Positions 15,785-23,534 of a stretch of DNA of 64,000 nucleotides are shown here, piece by piece. How positions within the stretch are numbered: the stretch's first letter is position 1; each line of letters opens with the position of its first letter. The stretch lies in NCBI RefSeq assembly GCF_009604405.1, contig NZ_WEGK01000016.1:121620-185619 (forward strand), in the 5' to 3' direction. Both the position numbers and the translations under genes were made by a program. The notes beneath the pieces were generated by a model, which worked only from the letters and a program-made list of their open reading frames with translations, was not told the origin of the DNA and ran no database searches. This stretch comes from Nocardia macrotermitis. Its GTDB lineage: Bacteria > Actinomycetota > Actinomycetes > Mycobacteriales > Mycobacteriaceae.

Positions 15785-16687
15785 ATGAGCCTGCCGGATT
15801 TCCACCACGCTCTGAACATCGCCGCCGACGACGGAATACACCTGGCCGCCACCCGTGTCGGGCGACCCTCCTCGGCGGCGACTCTGGTGTACATCCACCC
15901 GCTGCTGCGCGAGCGCGGGTTCTGGTCCCCGCTCACCGCGCGCATGCACGAGCTGCTGTGCGGCGCGGTCACCCAGATCACCTACGACCAGCGTGGACAC
16001 GGCGATTCGGATCGCCCGGACCTGGACCAGATCACCACTGTGCGCCGCCTGGCCCAGGACCTGCACAGCGTGCTGGAGCACGCGTCCGGGTCGGTGGTGC
16101 TGGTGACGCACTCGACCGGCGCGCAGCTCCTGCACGCCTACGCCACCGTCCACCGCGACCGCGCCGCGGACCTGGCCGGGCTCGTGCTGCTCAACGCCGC
16201 CGCCGAACCTCCTGCGCTGCCACGCTATGCACGCACCTGGCCCCACCGCCTGATCCGGATCCGGCGACACCGAGCCCTCGCGCCGGTCGCCGCGGCCGGT
16301 GAGGCCGTGCTGGGCTACCGCCTCCGGCACACCGGCCTCGTGCCGGGCCTCGGCGTCGATCCGCGGGTCAGTATCGATGTTCTGGCCGCCCACGCGGGCT
16401 TCGGGTTCTTCACCGGAATCGCGCAGGCGCTACGGCACATTCCCTCCGCCGTGCTGGCCGGAGAACACGACACCCTCGTGCCCCCGCAGCACGCGGTGCG
16501 GCTGGCCGATGCGCTGTGGGCCGACTACGACATCGTCGCCGGTGCCGGACACGAGCTCCCCCGCACCCACCCGGGCCGCGCTGCCGACACCATCACCACC
16601 ACCCTCGACCACGCCCTGCGCACCGACCTCGAACAACCGCGCCCCGACACCGCCCACACACCGGAGGCCGGACGTGACCAGGCGTGA
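15785..16687 (+). CDS. Alpha/beta hydrolase
   Basis: This 300-aa protein has the alpha/beta hydrolase order: TLVYIHPLLRERGFW (oxyanion-loop region), ITYDQRGHGDSD, then the nucleophile elbow VTHSTGAQ with Ser in place. Near the end it has GEHDTLVPPQ and a catalytic-type His in GAGHELP. The first Gly of the GxSxG elbow is replaced by Thr. ATG 15785 is chosen over the longer frame because AAGGAT lies upstream. There is no signal peptide. It is related in context, not sequence, to the lipase homologues upstream. Substrate unknown. Confidence 0.75.
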   Translation: MSLPDFHHALNIAADDGIHLAATRVGRPSSAATLVYIHPLLRERGFWSPLTARMHELLCGAVTQITYDQRGHGDSDRPDLDQITTVRRLAQDLHSVLEHASGSVVLVTHSTGAQLLHAYATVHRDRAADLAGLVLLNAAAEPPALPRYARTWPHRLIRIRRHRALAPVAAAGEAVLGYRLRHTGLVPGLGVDPRVSIDVLAAHAGFGFFTGIAQALRHIPSAVLAGEHDTLVPPQHAVRLADALWADYDIVAGAGHELPRTHPGRAADTITTTLDHALRTDLEQPRPDTAHTPEAGRDQA

Positions 16688-16714
16688 GGTGAATCCGAAA
16701 CCGGCTCTGCGGCA

Positions 16715-18679
16715 ATGACTCCCACTCCCGCACCCGCCACCCCCGCACCGCGGCGTCCGCTGCTGATCGCCGTCGCCGGTCTCACGCCCCGCACCGGGGT
16801 CACCACCACCACGGTCGCGCTCGCGCACAGCTGGTCGGGCCCCGAGCCCGCTGTGCTGGTGGAGGCCGACCTGGTCGGCGGGCAGCTCGCCGAGCTGGCC
16901 GCCGCGGACCCGTATCGCGGGCTGGCGAGCATGTCCTGGGCCGCACATGTCGGCGCGCAACCGGTACAGGTCATCGAACACGTGCAATACCTGCGCAACG
17001 GGGTCGGATTCCTGGCCTCGCCACCGGGCTACGACACCGAGCGCGACGCGTGGGTGACGATGCTGTTGACCGGCCGCCACCACGATCGCGAACTCGAGGA
17101 ACTGGCGGCCTGGCACGAGTTGGGGGCCACGGTGTTCGTGGACTGCGGTGCCCCCGGGCCCGGCTCGGCCCTGGAACCGATCCTCACCCACGCCGACGCC
17201 TGCCTGGTCCTGGTCCACGCCGACCACCCCGACCCGGACTCGGCCGGTCACCAGATCCGCGAACTCGTCGGCCGCACCCGCCACCCCGGAGTCCTGCTGC
17301 TGGGCGCGGACACCGACAGCGACTACGCCAACGCCCTGCGAGTCCCTGCCCTGGCCACCGTTCCCCACCACCGGCCATCCGCGACCGCCCTCCTGCGACA
17401 CAAGCCCCGCCCGTGGGATCGCAACCGAGTCCTGTCCGCGGCCCGCACGACAGCCGCCACCATCGACACCCAACTGCGCCCACCCCCGGCGAGGCCACCC
17501 AGCACCCAGACGAACACCCCGCACCCCCACACCCCGCCGCGCCCCCGCGTCGGCACTCTGGGCCGCCCGGTGACCGGACCCACGGTCTACCGGATCGATC
17601 GCCCCGCTGACCTCAGGAGGGGACCGGGCGGGGCGTCTCCGGGCCCTGTGCGGGACCGGCCTGGTACCCACGCCCCCGCGCCCACCCCACCGTGGCCCCG
17701 GATACCGCCCGCCGCTCCCACACCCCCCGGCCCCGCTGGCGGGAGCGAGCCCCCCGGCACCGCCGAGCCTTCGACGCCGAACCCCGCCCGTCCTGCACCC
17801 CCCGACACCGGGACCGCACCCAGCGCGCAGAACCGCGACCTGCCCGCTTCGCCGCAGCCCGCTGCGTCGCGTCCGGTTCCGCTGGCGGAGACCGCGCTCG
17901 CGGGCGGTACTGGGCCGGGGTTGCAGATCCAGGTCTTCGGGCCGACCCGGATCCTGTGGCGTACCAGCTCGGACGCGGACATCGAAGCAGCCGAGATCAC
18001 TCGTCGTCTCGAGCCCAGGAGCCGGGAGTTGTTGGCGGTGCTGGCCCTGCATCCCGATGGCCTGACGCAGCCGGAGTTGATCGAGGCCCTGTGGGGCCAG
18101 CACCCTCCCCACCGGCCGGTCAAAGCCCTCGGCAATGCGCTCAGCCGCTTGCGCACGACCTTGGTCACCGTCACCGGAGGCCCGGTCGCGGGTCTGTTCA
18201 CCGACGACCGGCCGCGCTACCGCCTCGGTCCCGCCGTGAGGTGGGTGGACTACTGGGAATTCGGCGAGGCGGTCACGCAGCGTCGCGCGGCCCACGGTGA
18301 GGCGGACCAGGCCGCCGCGTGCGCGCGGATCGCCGCGATCGCGACTGCGCCGCTGGCCGCGGACCTGTCCCACCTGTGGGCCGAACCGCTGCGCGAAGCC
18401 ACCCGCCGCGACACACTCGGCGCGTTGAGCTGGCTGGCCGACCACCCCGCCGCGCACGACCCCCGCGCCACTCTGGGCATGCTCGAAACCGCCGTGAAAA
18501 CCGACCCGTACAACGAGCAACTCTGGCAATACGTTTTGCGCCTGCACGCACGCTTGGGAGAACACGACGCCCTGGACCGCACATACGCGGTCCTGGAAAG
18601 AAAACTCGCCGAAATCAACACCGAACCCGACCAGGAAACACGCCAACTCCTCGACCACCTCCGGCGCACGACCCGATAA
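16715..18679 (+). CDS. ParA/MinD-like domain fused to a BTAD-type regulatory domain
   Basis: This 654-aa protein has three parts. Residues about 14-240 form a ParA/MinD-like domain: LLIAVAGLTPRTGVTTTT in the Walker A position, VLVEADLVGG, FVDCGAPG and a long C-terminal helix set. The Walker A lysines expected in KGGxGKT are absent. Residues about 250-385 are a Pro-rich linker. Residues about 395-654 contain a SARP-like winged helix (LQIQVFGPTRI, ELLAVLALHPDGLTQPELIEALW) and a BTAD helical repeat (DPYNEQLWQYVLRLHARLGEHD, ending in DQETRQLL). It closes the envelope cluster and may regulate or position it. Nucleotide binding is doubtful. Confidence 0.75.
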   Translation: MTPTPAPATPAPRRPLLIAVAGLTPRTGVTTTTVALAHSWSGPEPAVLVEADLVGGQLAELAAADPYRGLASMSWAAHVGAQPVQVIEHVQYLRNGVGFLASPPGYDTERDAWVTMLLTGRHHDRELEELAAWHELGATVFVDCGAPGPGSALEPILTHADACLVLVHADHPDPDSAGHQIRELVGRTRHPGVLLLGADTDSDYANALRVPALATVPHHRPSATALLRHKPRPWDRNRVLSAARTTAATIDTQLRPPPARPPSTQTNTPHPHTPPRPRVGTLGRPVTGPTVYRIDRPADLRRGPGGASPGPVRDRPGTHAPAPTPPWPRIPPAAPTPPGPAGGSEPPGTAEPSTPNPARPAPPDTGTAPSAQNRDLPASPQPAASRPVPLAETALAGGTGPGLQIQVFGPTRILWRTSSDADIEAAEITRRLEPRSRELLAVLALHPDGLTQPELIEALWGQHPPHRPVKALGNALSRLRTTLVTVTGGPVAGLFTDDRPRYRLGPAVRWVDYWEFGEAVTQRRAAHGEADQAAACARIAAIATAPLAADLSHLWAEPLREATRRDTLGALSWLADHPAAHDPRATLGMLETAVKTDPYNEQLWQYVLRLHARLGEHDALDRTYAVLERKLAEINTEPDQETRQLLDHLRRTTR

Positions 18680-19029
18680 TCAACCACCCGCCGGGATCGC
18701 TGACGATAACCACTCCGCAATTCTGTCACGAACCGCATCCCGCGAGGCCCTCGCAAGAATCCCACCCCAGCGCCGAATATGTACGATGAAACCCGAAAGT
18801 TTGCCGTCCTCACCCAAGGCGAAAACCACGGAATCCCACCCGTGGGCGATCACCTACCGCCAATTGATTTATATACTTGGAAATATCGCCGCTGACGCAT
18901 TTGTTAGACGATAGGACGTCGCGAGGGAATGCGTGAAAAACGAGCCGGAGAATCGGCGACCGCAGCATTTATCGACTTTTCTGTGAAGAATTCTTTATTC
19001 TTGTCGAAATGGATTGAATTCGGGTGGCC

Positions 19030-19077
19030 GTTGGGCGGGGCGTTCGGTGGGGCGTTGTGTGGGGTGTTCGGTGGGGT
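19030..19077 (+). repeat. Four tandem 12-bp G-rich repeats
   Basis: Units at 19030-19041, 19042-19053, 19054-19065 and 19066-19077 follow the pattern GTTsGGyGGGGy (for example GTTCGGTGGGGC). The last unit leads into a hairpin, 19070-19080 with 19084-19094, that has one G-U pair in RNA and a 3-nt loop. The four GGGG runs could form a G-quadruplex. Confidence 0.75.
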
Positions 19078-19144
19078 GGTCAAACCGCCCCACCCGGCAG
19101 CCGTAAAGCGCCTGGTAGGGGTGGCCGCCCTCGGCTCGGGGAAT

Positions 19145-19201
19145 CCCGGGATCATGCCTCCGCAGGAGTGGAGAGACATGATCCGGGGGCCGAACCCCCG
19201 G
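19145..19201 (+). ncRNA. Candidate structured RNA or transfer-origin hairpins (mutually exclusive stems)
   Basis: GGATCATG (19149-19156) pairs with CATGATCC (19177-19184), extended by CCC/GGG after one bulged base. An inner CTCC/GGAG hairpin sits at 19158-19168. A second hairpin, CCGGGGG (19183-19189) with CCCCCGG (19195-19201), uses part of the first stem, so the two cannot form together. No T-tract follows. The arrangement resembles an attenuator or a nicking region; the class is unknown. Confidence 0.4.
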
Positions 19202-19593
19202 CGTGTAGTGGTCACTCGTATGGCGAGTATCCATCCCTGGTTGTCTGTCGATCGTTTCGTGTCGTGCCGGTTCTCTTTGAATTTCATTTATTTATTTATT
19301 TTCCTTTTCTCTCCATGTGCCGCCGAGGGGTGTTTGAAGTGTTCCGCGCGTTTCATTTCTGATTTGCTTTGTCGAGTCTTCGTCGAGTCGGATGACTTCG
19401 GGGAAAAATGTTTTTGGAATGGGGTTGTGTGCGTGTGGCGCGTCGAGCTACCGTCGGTTCGGTCGGAAATTCGAAGGGGCACAGAATCCGCAATTGCTAC
19501 AGCGCTTGTTCTGTGCGGATATTCACGATTTCCGTGCGCCGTTCGATATAGCGGCGTATCACCGGCCGAACCCATCTAGCCGAAGGAAAATTC

Positions 19594-20886
19594 ATGTCCA
19601 CCATGTCAACGCAAACGAGCCGTACCGACAACGAGGACGCCTTGTGGCGGGCACTGAACGCCGCGCCCATGGCGACTACCGCCGAATTGTCGGCCGCCGC
19701 TGGAATCACCTCGTCCAGCGCCCGCAAGATCTTGGGCCGGTGGGCCGAAGACAATACGGTCACCCGTCACGCCGATGACGCCAACAGCCCGCACCGCTGG
19801 GCCGTGACCGACACCGACACGACACCGGCCCCGGACACAGCCGCAGCGGGCACGGGCGGGGCGTCGGAACCGGCGGCCCCGGCCACCGATGCCGATGCGG
19901 CGGCCCCGGGCACCGATGCCGATGCGGCGGCCCCGGGCACCGATACCGCCCCCCAGGACACCGACACGCGGCCCGCCGAACCGGCCGCTGATGCGGTGTC
20001 CCCGGCCGATGCGCCCGCCGCATCCGAACCGGCCCCCGCGCCCGCTGATGACAGCGCGCCGGACGATGACACGGATCCGGATGAGATGCCCGATGACGAG
20101 GAGGAGTCGCCGTTCGGTGCGCCGTGCCCGATCGCGGTTGGTGATGAGGTCGCCAACCGGTATCACCGGTCGTGGCGTGGGCGGGTGACCGAGATGGCCT
20201 GGCAGCACGGTATCGCCCGGTGCGTCATCGAAACCCCCGACGGCGCGCAGAGTTCGATCCCGCCGTGGGTGCTGGTGCCCGCCGGGCTGGACGGGGTTCC
20301 CGAAGAGTGGCAGCAACAGATGGACGCGTTGGTCGCCGCGCAGCGCGACCGCGCGGCCGACGAATTGCAGGACCGGTCGATCGCCGCGCGTGAACACCTC
20401 GAGGACATGACGCGGCGGCTCAACGGCATTGCGGCGGTACTGGATTCGGGCACCGTCTCGCACGACGACGCCACCCCGATCGCGGATTCGGTGGGTGAAC
20501 TCGAGGACGCGATGCTCGAGTTGCAGGAATTCCGCACCCTGGTCATCGATTCGGGACTGTTGACGGTCGATGAGATCAAGCGGGCCACCGCCCGCCCCGC
20601 CCCCGCGCGTGTCACCAGTACGCGGGCCACCGCGCCCGCCGCGAATCACAGCCCGGCGGACAAGCTTCCCCCGGGCGGGTTGCGCGGCATGGTGGAAGAC
20701 GCCCTGCGCGACAACCCGGGCCGCACTTTCACCAGCACCGCGCTCAAGCGCGTGATGGATGCGGAACATCAGCGGAACATCTCGAGCGGCGCGATCAGCA
20801 ACGCCCTGGACAAGCTGACCGAACAGGGGGTAGCGCGCCGGATCAGCGACGCCCCCCGGACCTGGGCACTGATCGAAAACGCCTGA
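19594..20886 (+). CDS. Winged-helix protein with acidic Ala/Pro linker
   Basis: This 430-aa protein has an N-terminal MarR-like winged helix (about 10-65: DEDALWRALNAAPMATTAEL, then ITSSSARKILGRW) and a long acidic Ala/Pro/Asp-rich linker (about 70-170). A KOW/SH3-like strand segment follows (about 178-220: GDEVANRYHRSWRGRVTEM), then a coiled-coil-prone helix (about 235-320) and a second winged helix at the C-terminus (about 360-430: LPPGGLRGMVEDALRDNPGR, then SGAISNALDKLTEQG). CGAAGGAAAA precedes ATG 19594. The layout suits a DNA-binding architectural or regulatory protein of the element. No named family. Confidence 0.65.
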   Translation: MSTMSTQTSRTDNEDALWRALNAAPMATTAELSAAAGITSSSARKILGRWAEDNTVTRHADDANSPHRWAVTDTDTTPAPDTAAAGTGGASEPAAPATDADAAAPGTDADAAAPGTDTAPQDTDTRPAEPAADAVSPADAPAASEPAPAPADDSAPDDDTDPDEMPDDEEESPFGAPCPIAVGDEVANRYHRSWRGRVTEMAWQHGIARCVIETPDGAQSSIPPWVLVPAGLDGVPEEWQQQMDALVAAQRDRAADELQDRSIAAREHLEDMTRRLNGIAAVLDSGTVSHDDATPIADSVGELEDAMLELQEFRTLVIDSGLLTVDEIKRATARPAPARVTSTRATAPAANHSPADKLPPGGLRGMVEDALRDNPGRTFTSTALKRVMDAEHQRNISSGAISNALDKLTEQGVARRISDAPRTWALIENA

Positions 20887-20895
20887 CATCGCCCC

Positions 20896-20935
20896 CCGGG
20901 TGGGGGAACCGGCACCCGCTGGTTTCCCCACCCGG
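20896..20935 (+). terminator. Terminator-like hairpin after the winged-helix gene
   Basis: Arms 20896-20910 and 20921-20935 pair over 15 positions with a single G-U, loop 10 nt. It begins 10 bp after the stop of the winged-helix gene. Confidence 0.65.
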
Positions 20936-21018
20936 CCCATTGCCCGGCCACAGTGACGCGCTCGAGCGGCGCGCCTCACCCATCGCGATTCGTCCCACCC
21001 CTATCGAAAGGTTTTTTC

Positions 21019-21507
21019 ATGTACATCGCCAGCATGCCCACCCCGGCCGTCGAGGCTGTGATCGCCGCCGCGTTGCATCGCGTGTTCGCCGCCGCGCCGT
21101 ATGCGCCGGACAGTCTCGAGCTGTGGCTCGAGATCACCGGGGCGGCGGTCGAACTGTTGCACGATCCCGGCCGGGTACCGCAGTCGATGCCGGTGTTCCT
21201 GGTCTACCGCCAACAACGCACCGAAGCCCGCTACAACCTCGAGGTGGGCTCGCTGCACATCACCAGCGGGCCGCTGGCCGGGACCGTCCATTCCGATCTC
21301 GACGGCGCGGCCGAGGAAGTGGTCCACGCCTGCGGCAGCAGTGACCTCGCCCGCACGGACCCGCTGCCGATATGGCGGTTCCCGCATGACCCGGACCCGC
21401 GCGCGACCGCCACGGCTGACCCGACACCCGCACGCGCGCGGGCCCGGACCGACCACGACGGCCGCGATGTCCCGGGGACAGCGATCGTGACACCGGCCGC
21501 CGACTGA
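21019..21507 (+). CDS. Uncharacterised protein
   Basis: This 162-aa protein has a helical start (VEAVIAAALHRVFAAAPY), a mixed alpha/beta core with Trp and aromatic residues (LELWLEITGAAVELLHD, SMPVFLVYRQQRTEARYN, GSLHITSGPLAGTVHSD), and a Pro/Arg-rich disordered tail from about residue 120. No domain is recognised. CGAAAGG precedes ATG 21019. It is followed by two strong hairpins and then convergent genes, so it ends the rightward transcription unit that includes the winged-helix gene. Confidence 0.55.
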   Translation: MYIASMPTPAVEAVIAAALHRVFAAAPYAPDSLELWLEITGAAVELLHDPGRVPQSMPVFLVYRQQRTEARYNLEVGSLHITSGPLAGTVHSDLDGAAEEVVHACGSSDLARTDPLPIWRFPHDPDPRATATADPTPARARARTDHDGRDVPGTAIVTPAAD

Positions 21508-21525
21508 GCGCCGCACGATCGGGGG

Positions 21526-21562
21526 CGCGGTACCGGGCAGCACTCACCTGCCCGGTACCGCG
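21526..21562. terminator. Strong 15-bp hairpin, terminator
   Basis: Perfect arms 21526-21540 and 21548-21562 around CACTCAC, 18 bp after the preceding stop. It lies between convergent transcription units. Confidence 0.75.
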
Positions 21563-21648
21563 ACTCGGACCCTAGAACGCCCCCGGCGGTTCGGCAAGAC
21601 TCGCCGACCGCGACACGGGCGGCACGACAATTCCACGCAGGAAACCGC

Positions 21649-21670
21649 ACCCCGGCCAATCGGCCGGGGT
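21649..21670. terminator. Second terminator hairpin
   Basis: A perfect 9-bp stem (21649-21657 with 21662-21670) around AATC is followed by TGCCGTCGTTT, giving a weak T-rich tail for rightward transcripts. With the hairpin at 21526-21562 it insulates the rightward genes from the leftward conjugation genes. Confidence 0.6.
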
Positions 21671-21822
21671 GCCGTCGTTTCCGGCGACCACGCCCGCCCC
21701 TGTCGCGCCTGGTTCGTGCCCTCACACACCCGCTGAATGGGTGGTTACCCGGGGCCACGTGCGCCGGGGCGCGCGGCGGGCACGTGGTCCGGGGGCGGTG
21801 ATCGGATGGTTGGTGAATGCGC

Positions 21823-23277
21823 TTATTTCGCGGGGCCGAGGAGGCCCTGGACCCACTGGGTGGTGTGCTGCACGGCGGCGGTGATCTCGGTCTGTGGCAG
21901 TCCGGCGGCGGCTGATCGCGTGGCGTGTGCGCCGGGGTGAGTCAGATCGGACAGTGCGGTGCTCGTGCTGGGAGTCGTGCGAGCGCTGAAAGTGTTCGCC
22001 AGCCCGGACAGGGCGGACCCGCCATCGCCGAGGAACGCCTCGGCGGCGGTGGCGATGAGGTCGGCACCGACGGGCACGATGCCGGACAGGGCCAGGGCCG
22101 CACCGGCCGGATCGCCTGTCGCGAGTTTTTCCACTGCGCCCCAAGCGATTTCCTGTGCCTGGCCGATATCGGCCGCGAGGTGCCCGATGTCGAGGTTGGC
22201 CACGATCGCGACGATCTGTGCTGCGATCTCGGTCCAGCCGGAGGTGTCCAGCGGCGCGGCGAGCGCCAACGCGGTGGCGACCAGGTGCAGGTCGATACCC
22301 GAGGCGAGTTGCACCAGCGGCGCGAACCGATTGTTGAGATCCCCCGCGACCCGGTGCAGGCCGGGGATATTGCCGGTGGTGATCAGGCCCGGCAGTTGGG
22401 CGAGGTCACCGATGATCGCAGGGACATCCTGCGCGAAGTCGCTCAGCCCGGCCAGGACGGTGACGACCTCCTGGATCACCGTGGACGGATCGAGCCCGCC
22501 GGGTGCGGCCGAGGTTGTTGTGCTGGGTGTGCGCGGCGTCGAGGTCGGAGTCGGGGTCGGGGTGCTCGTGTCCTGACCGGCGGAGGGGAGGGTGCCGGCG
22601 GCGAGAGTGCCGATCGCGGTGAGGGCGGGTGCGGCGTGCGGGGAGGTCGCACACGAGATCTCACCGGCCGGGCAGAGGGTGCGGACTCGCCCGGCCAGGA
22701 CACCGAAGTTCTGGAGGCGGGGCCCGGCGATGCCCACACCGGGCGCGCTCGGCCCGAGTTGGGGGGTGTCGGGGTTGCGGCGCGGGTCGGCCAGGAGCCC
22801 GACAGCGGTGACTCGGTCGGCGGGCACCGGACCCTGATCGTGCCCGATCTCGGTGGCGAGGTCCCCGACGAGGGCCGCACCCCGGGCGTAACCGGCCAAC
22901 ACCACCCGGGTGGACGAGCACAACTCGGCCACGAGGGCCGAGAGGGTGTGCACGCCTGCGGTTTCCGAACCGTCGGACACCGCCGAGGAGGCGGTGTCGG
23001 CGGGGGTGCGCACCGCGATGTCCGCGCCGTAGCGGTGGCGCAGGCTGTGAGCGAGCGGGGCGAGTTCCCCGGCGGGCTGGGCCGAGGTGGCGGGTGCGGT
23101 GGTTCCGGTGCCGGGCACCAGGACCGCTGTGAATCGGGGACAGGCCGGAGTGGTGGGGGTGGCGCTGGCGATGGTGGTGCCGCACAGGGCGACCACGGTC
23201 ACCACGGCAGCGCACAGCAGGGCGCGGAAGGGTCGGCGGGCGCGGGCGTGTGTGTGGATAGGGGTGTGGGAAATCAT
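21823..23277 (-). CDS. Cutinase-family homologue lacking the catalytic serine, exported
   Basis: A 484-aa protein with a signal peptide (MISHTPIHTHARARRPFRAL, then a hydrophobic core ending near ASA at residue 39) and a cutinase-like domain (CPRFTAVLVPGTGTT). The nucleophile elbow reads LAGYARGAALV, with Ala131 in place of Ser. Paired Cys residues are retained. A Thr/Pro linker leads to a hydrophobic C-terminal domain of about 200 aa (TVIQEVVTVLAGLSDF onward). The frame is open back to an ATG at 23538 that overlaps the upstream stop (ATGA), but the signal peptide and GAAAGAG favour 23277. It lies downstream of the SLT-NlpC gene in the leftward conjugation set. Probably non-catalytic. Confidence 0.75.
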   Translation of the reverse strand: MISHTPIHTHARARRPFRALLCAAVVTVVALCGTTIASATPTTPACPRFTAVLVPGTGTTAPATSAQPAGELAPLAHSLRHRYGADIAVRTPADTASSAVSDGSETAGVHTLSALVAELCSSTRVVLAGYARGAALVGDLATEIGHDQGPVPADRVTAVGLLADPRRNPDTPQLGPSAPGVGIAGPRLQNFGVLAGRVRTLCPAGEISCATSPHAAPALTAIGTLAAGTLPSAGQDTSTPTPTPTSTPRTPSTTTSAAPGGLDPSTVIQEVVTVLAGLSDFAQDVPAIIGDLAQLPGLITTGNIPGLHRVAGDLNNRFAPLVQLASGIDLHLVATALALAAPLDTSGWTEIAAQIVAIVANLDIGHLAADIGQAQEIAWGAVEKLATGDPAGAALALSGIVPVGADLIATAAEAFLGDGGSALSGLANTFSARTTPSTSTALSDLTHPGAHATRSAAAGLPQTEITAAVQHTTQWVQGLLGPAK

Positions 23278-23534
23278 GTCGTCTCTTTCGGTGTCGGGAA
23301 GTAGGAGGTGTGGTGCGTGGCGGGGGATCGGTGCCTCGGTGGATGTCGTTGCGGTGCAGGGGTATTCGGTCTCGTGCTGGGTGGGTGGTGCCTGTGTGTG
23401 GTCGGAGCCATGCGCACTGTGCTCCGATGGCGGCGGCGCTGATCGTCCGCTGCGGCGACCAGACCCCGGGGTGGTTGAGGGCCTGGCTGAAACACGCGGT
23501 CGGGCCTGATGACCGGCGGGGGTGAGGGAGTCGG

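Larger units (their letters stand above)
18680..19593. other. Non-coding, AT-enriched structured region (about 0.9 kb)
   Basis: I see no credible gene. Local composition is much more AT-rich than its surroundings (for example around 18868-18890, 18965-19000 and 19275-19310), and frames here lack ribosome binding sites and family resemblance. The middle contains four 12-bp G-rich tandem units (19030-19077) and a set of overlapping hairpins (19070-19201). It separates the ParA-BTAD gene from a winged-helix protein gene. Candidates are a structured RNA, an origin, or a transfer origin. Confidence 0.6.

Noticed and set aside
16430..18658. A 742-codon minus-strand open frame
   Set aside because: It is antisense to the ParA-BTAD gene, which has recognisable domains; the minus product is Gly/Arg-rich without motifs.
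19030..19077. The 12-bp tandem repeats as a CRISPR array
   Set aside because: Units are contiguous with no spacers and too short; they are a G-rich tandem repeat.
18929..19579. A 216-codon plus-strand frame in the AT-rich region
   Set aside because: Composition and codon use are unlike neighbouring genes, it contains the tandem G-rich repeats and hairpins, and it has no family resemblance.
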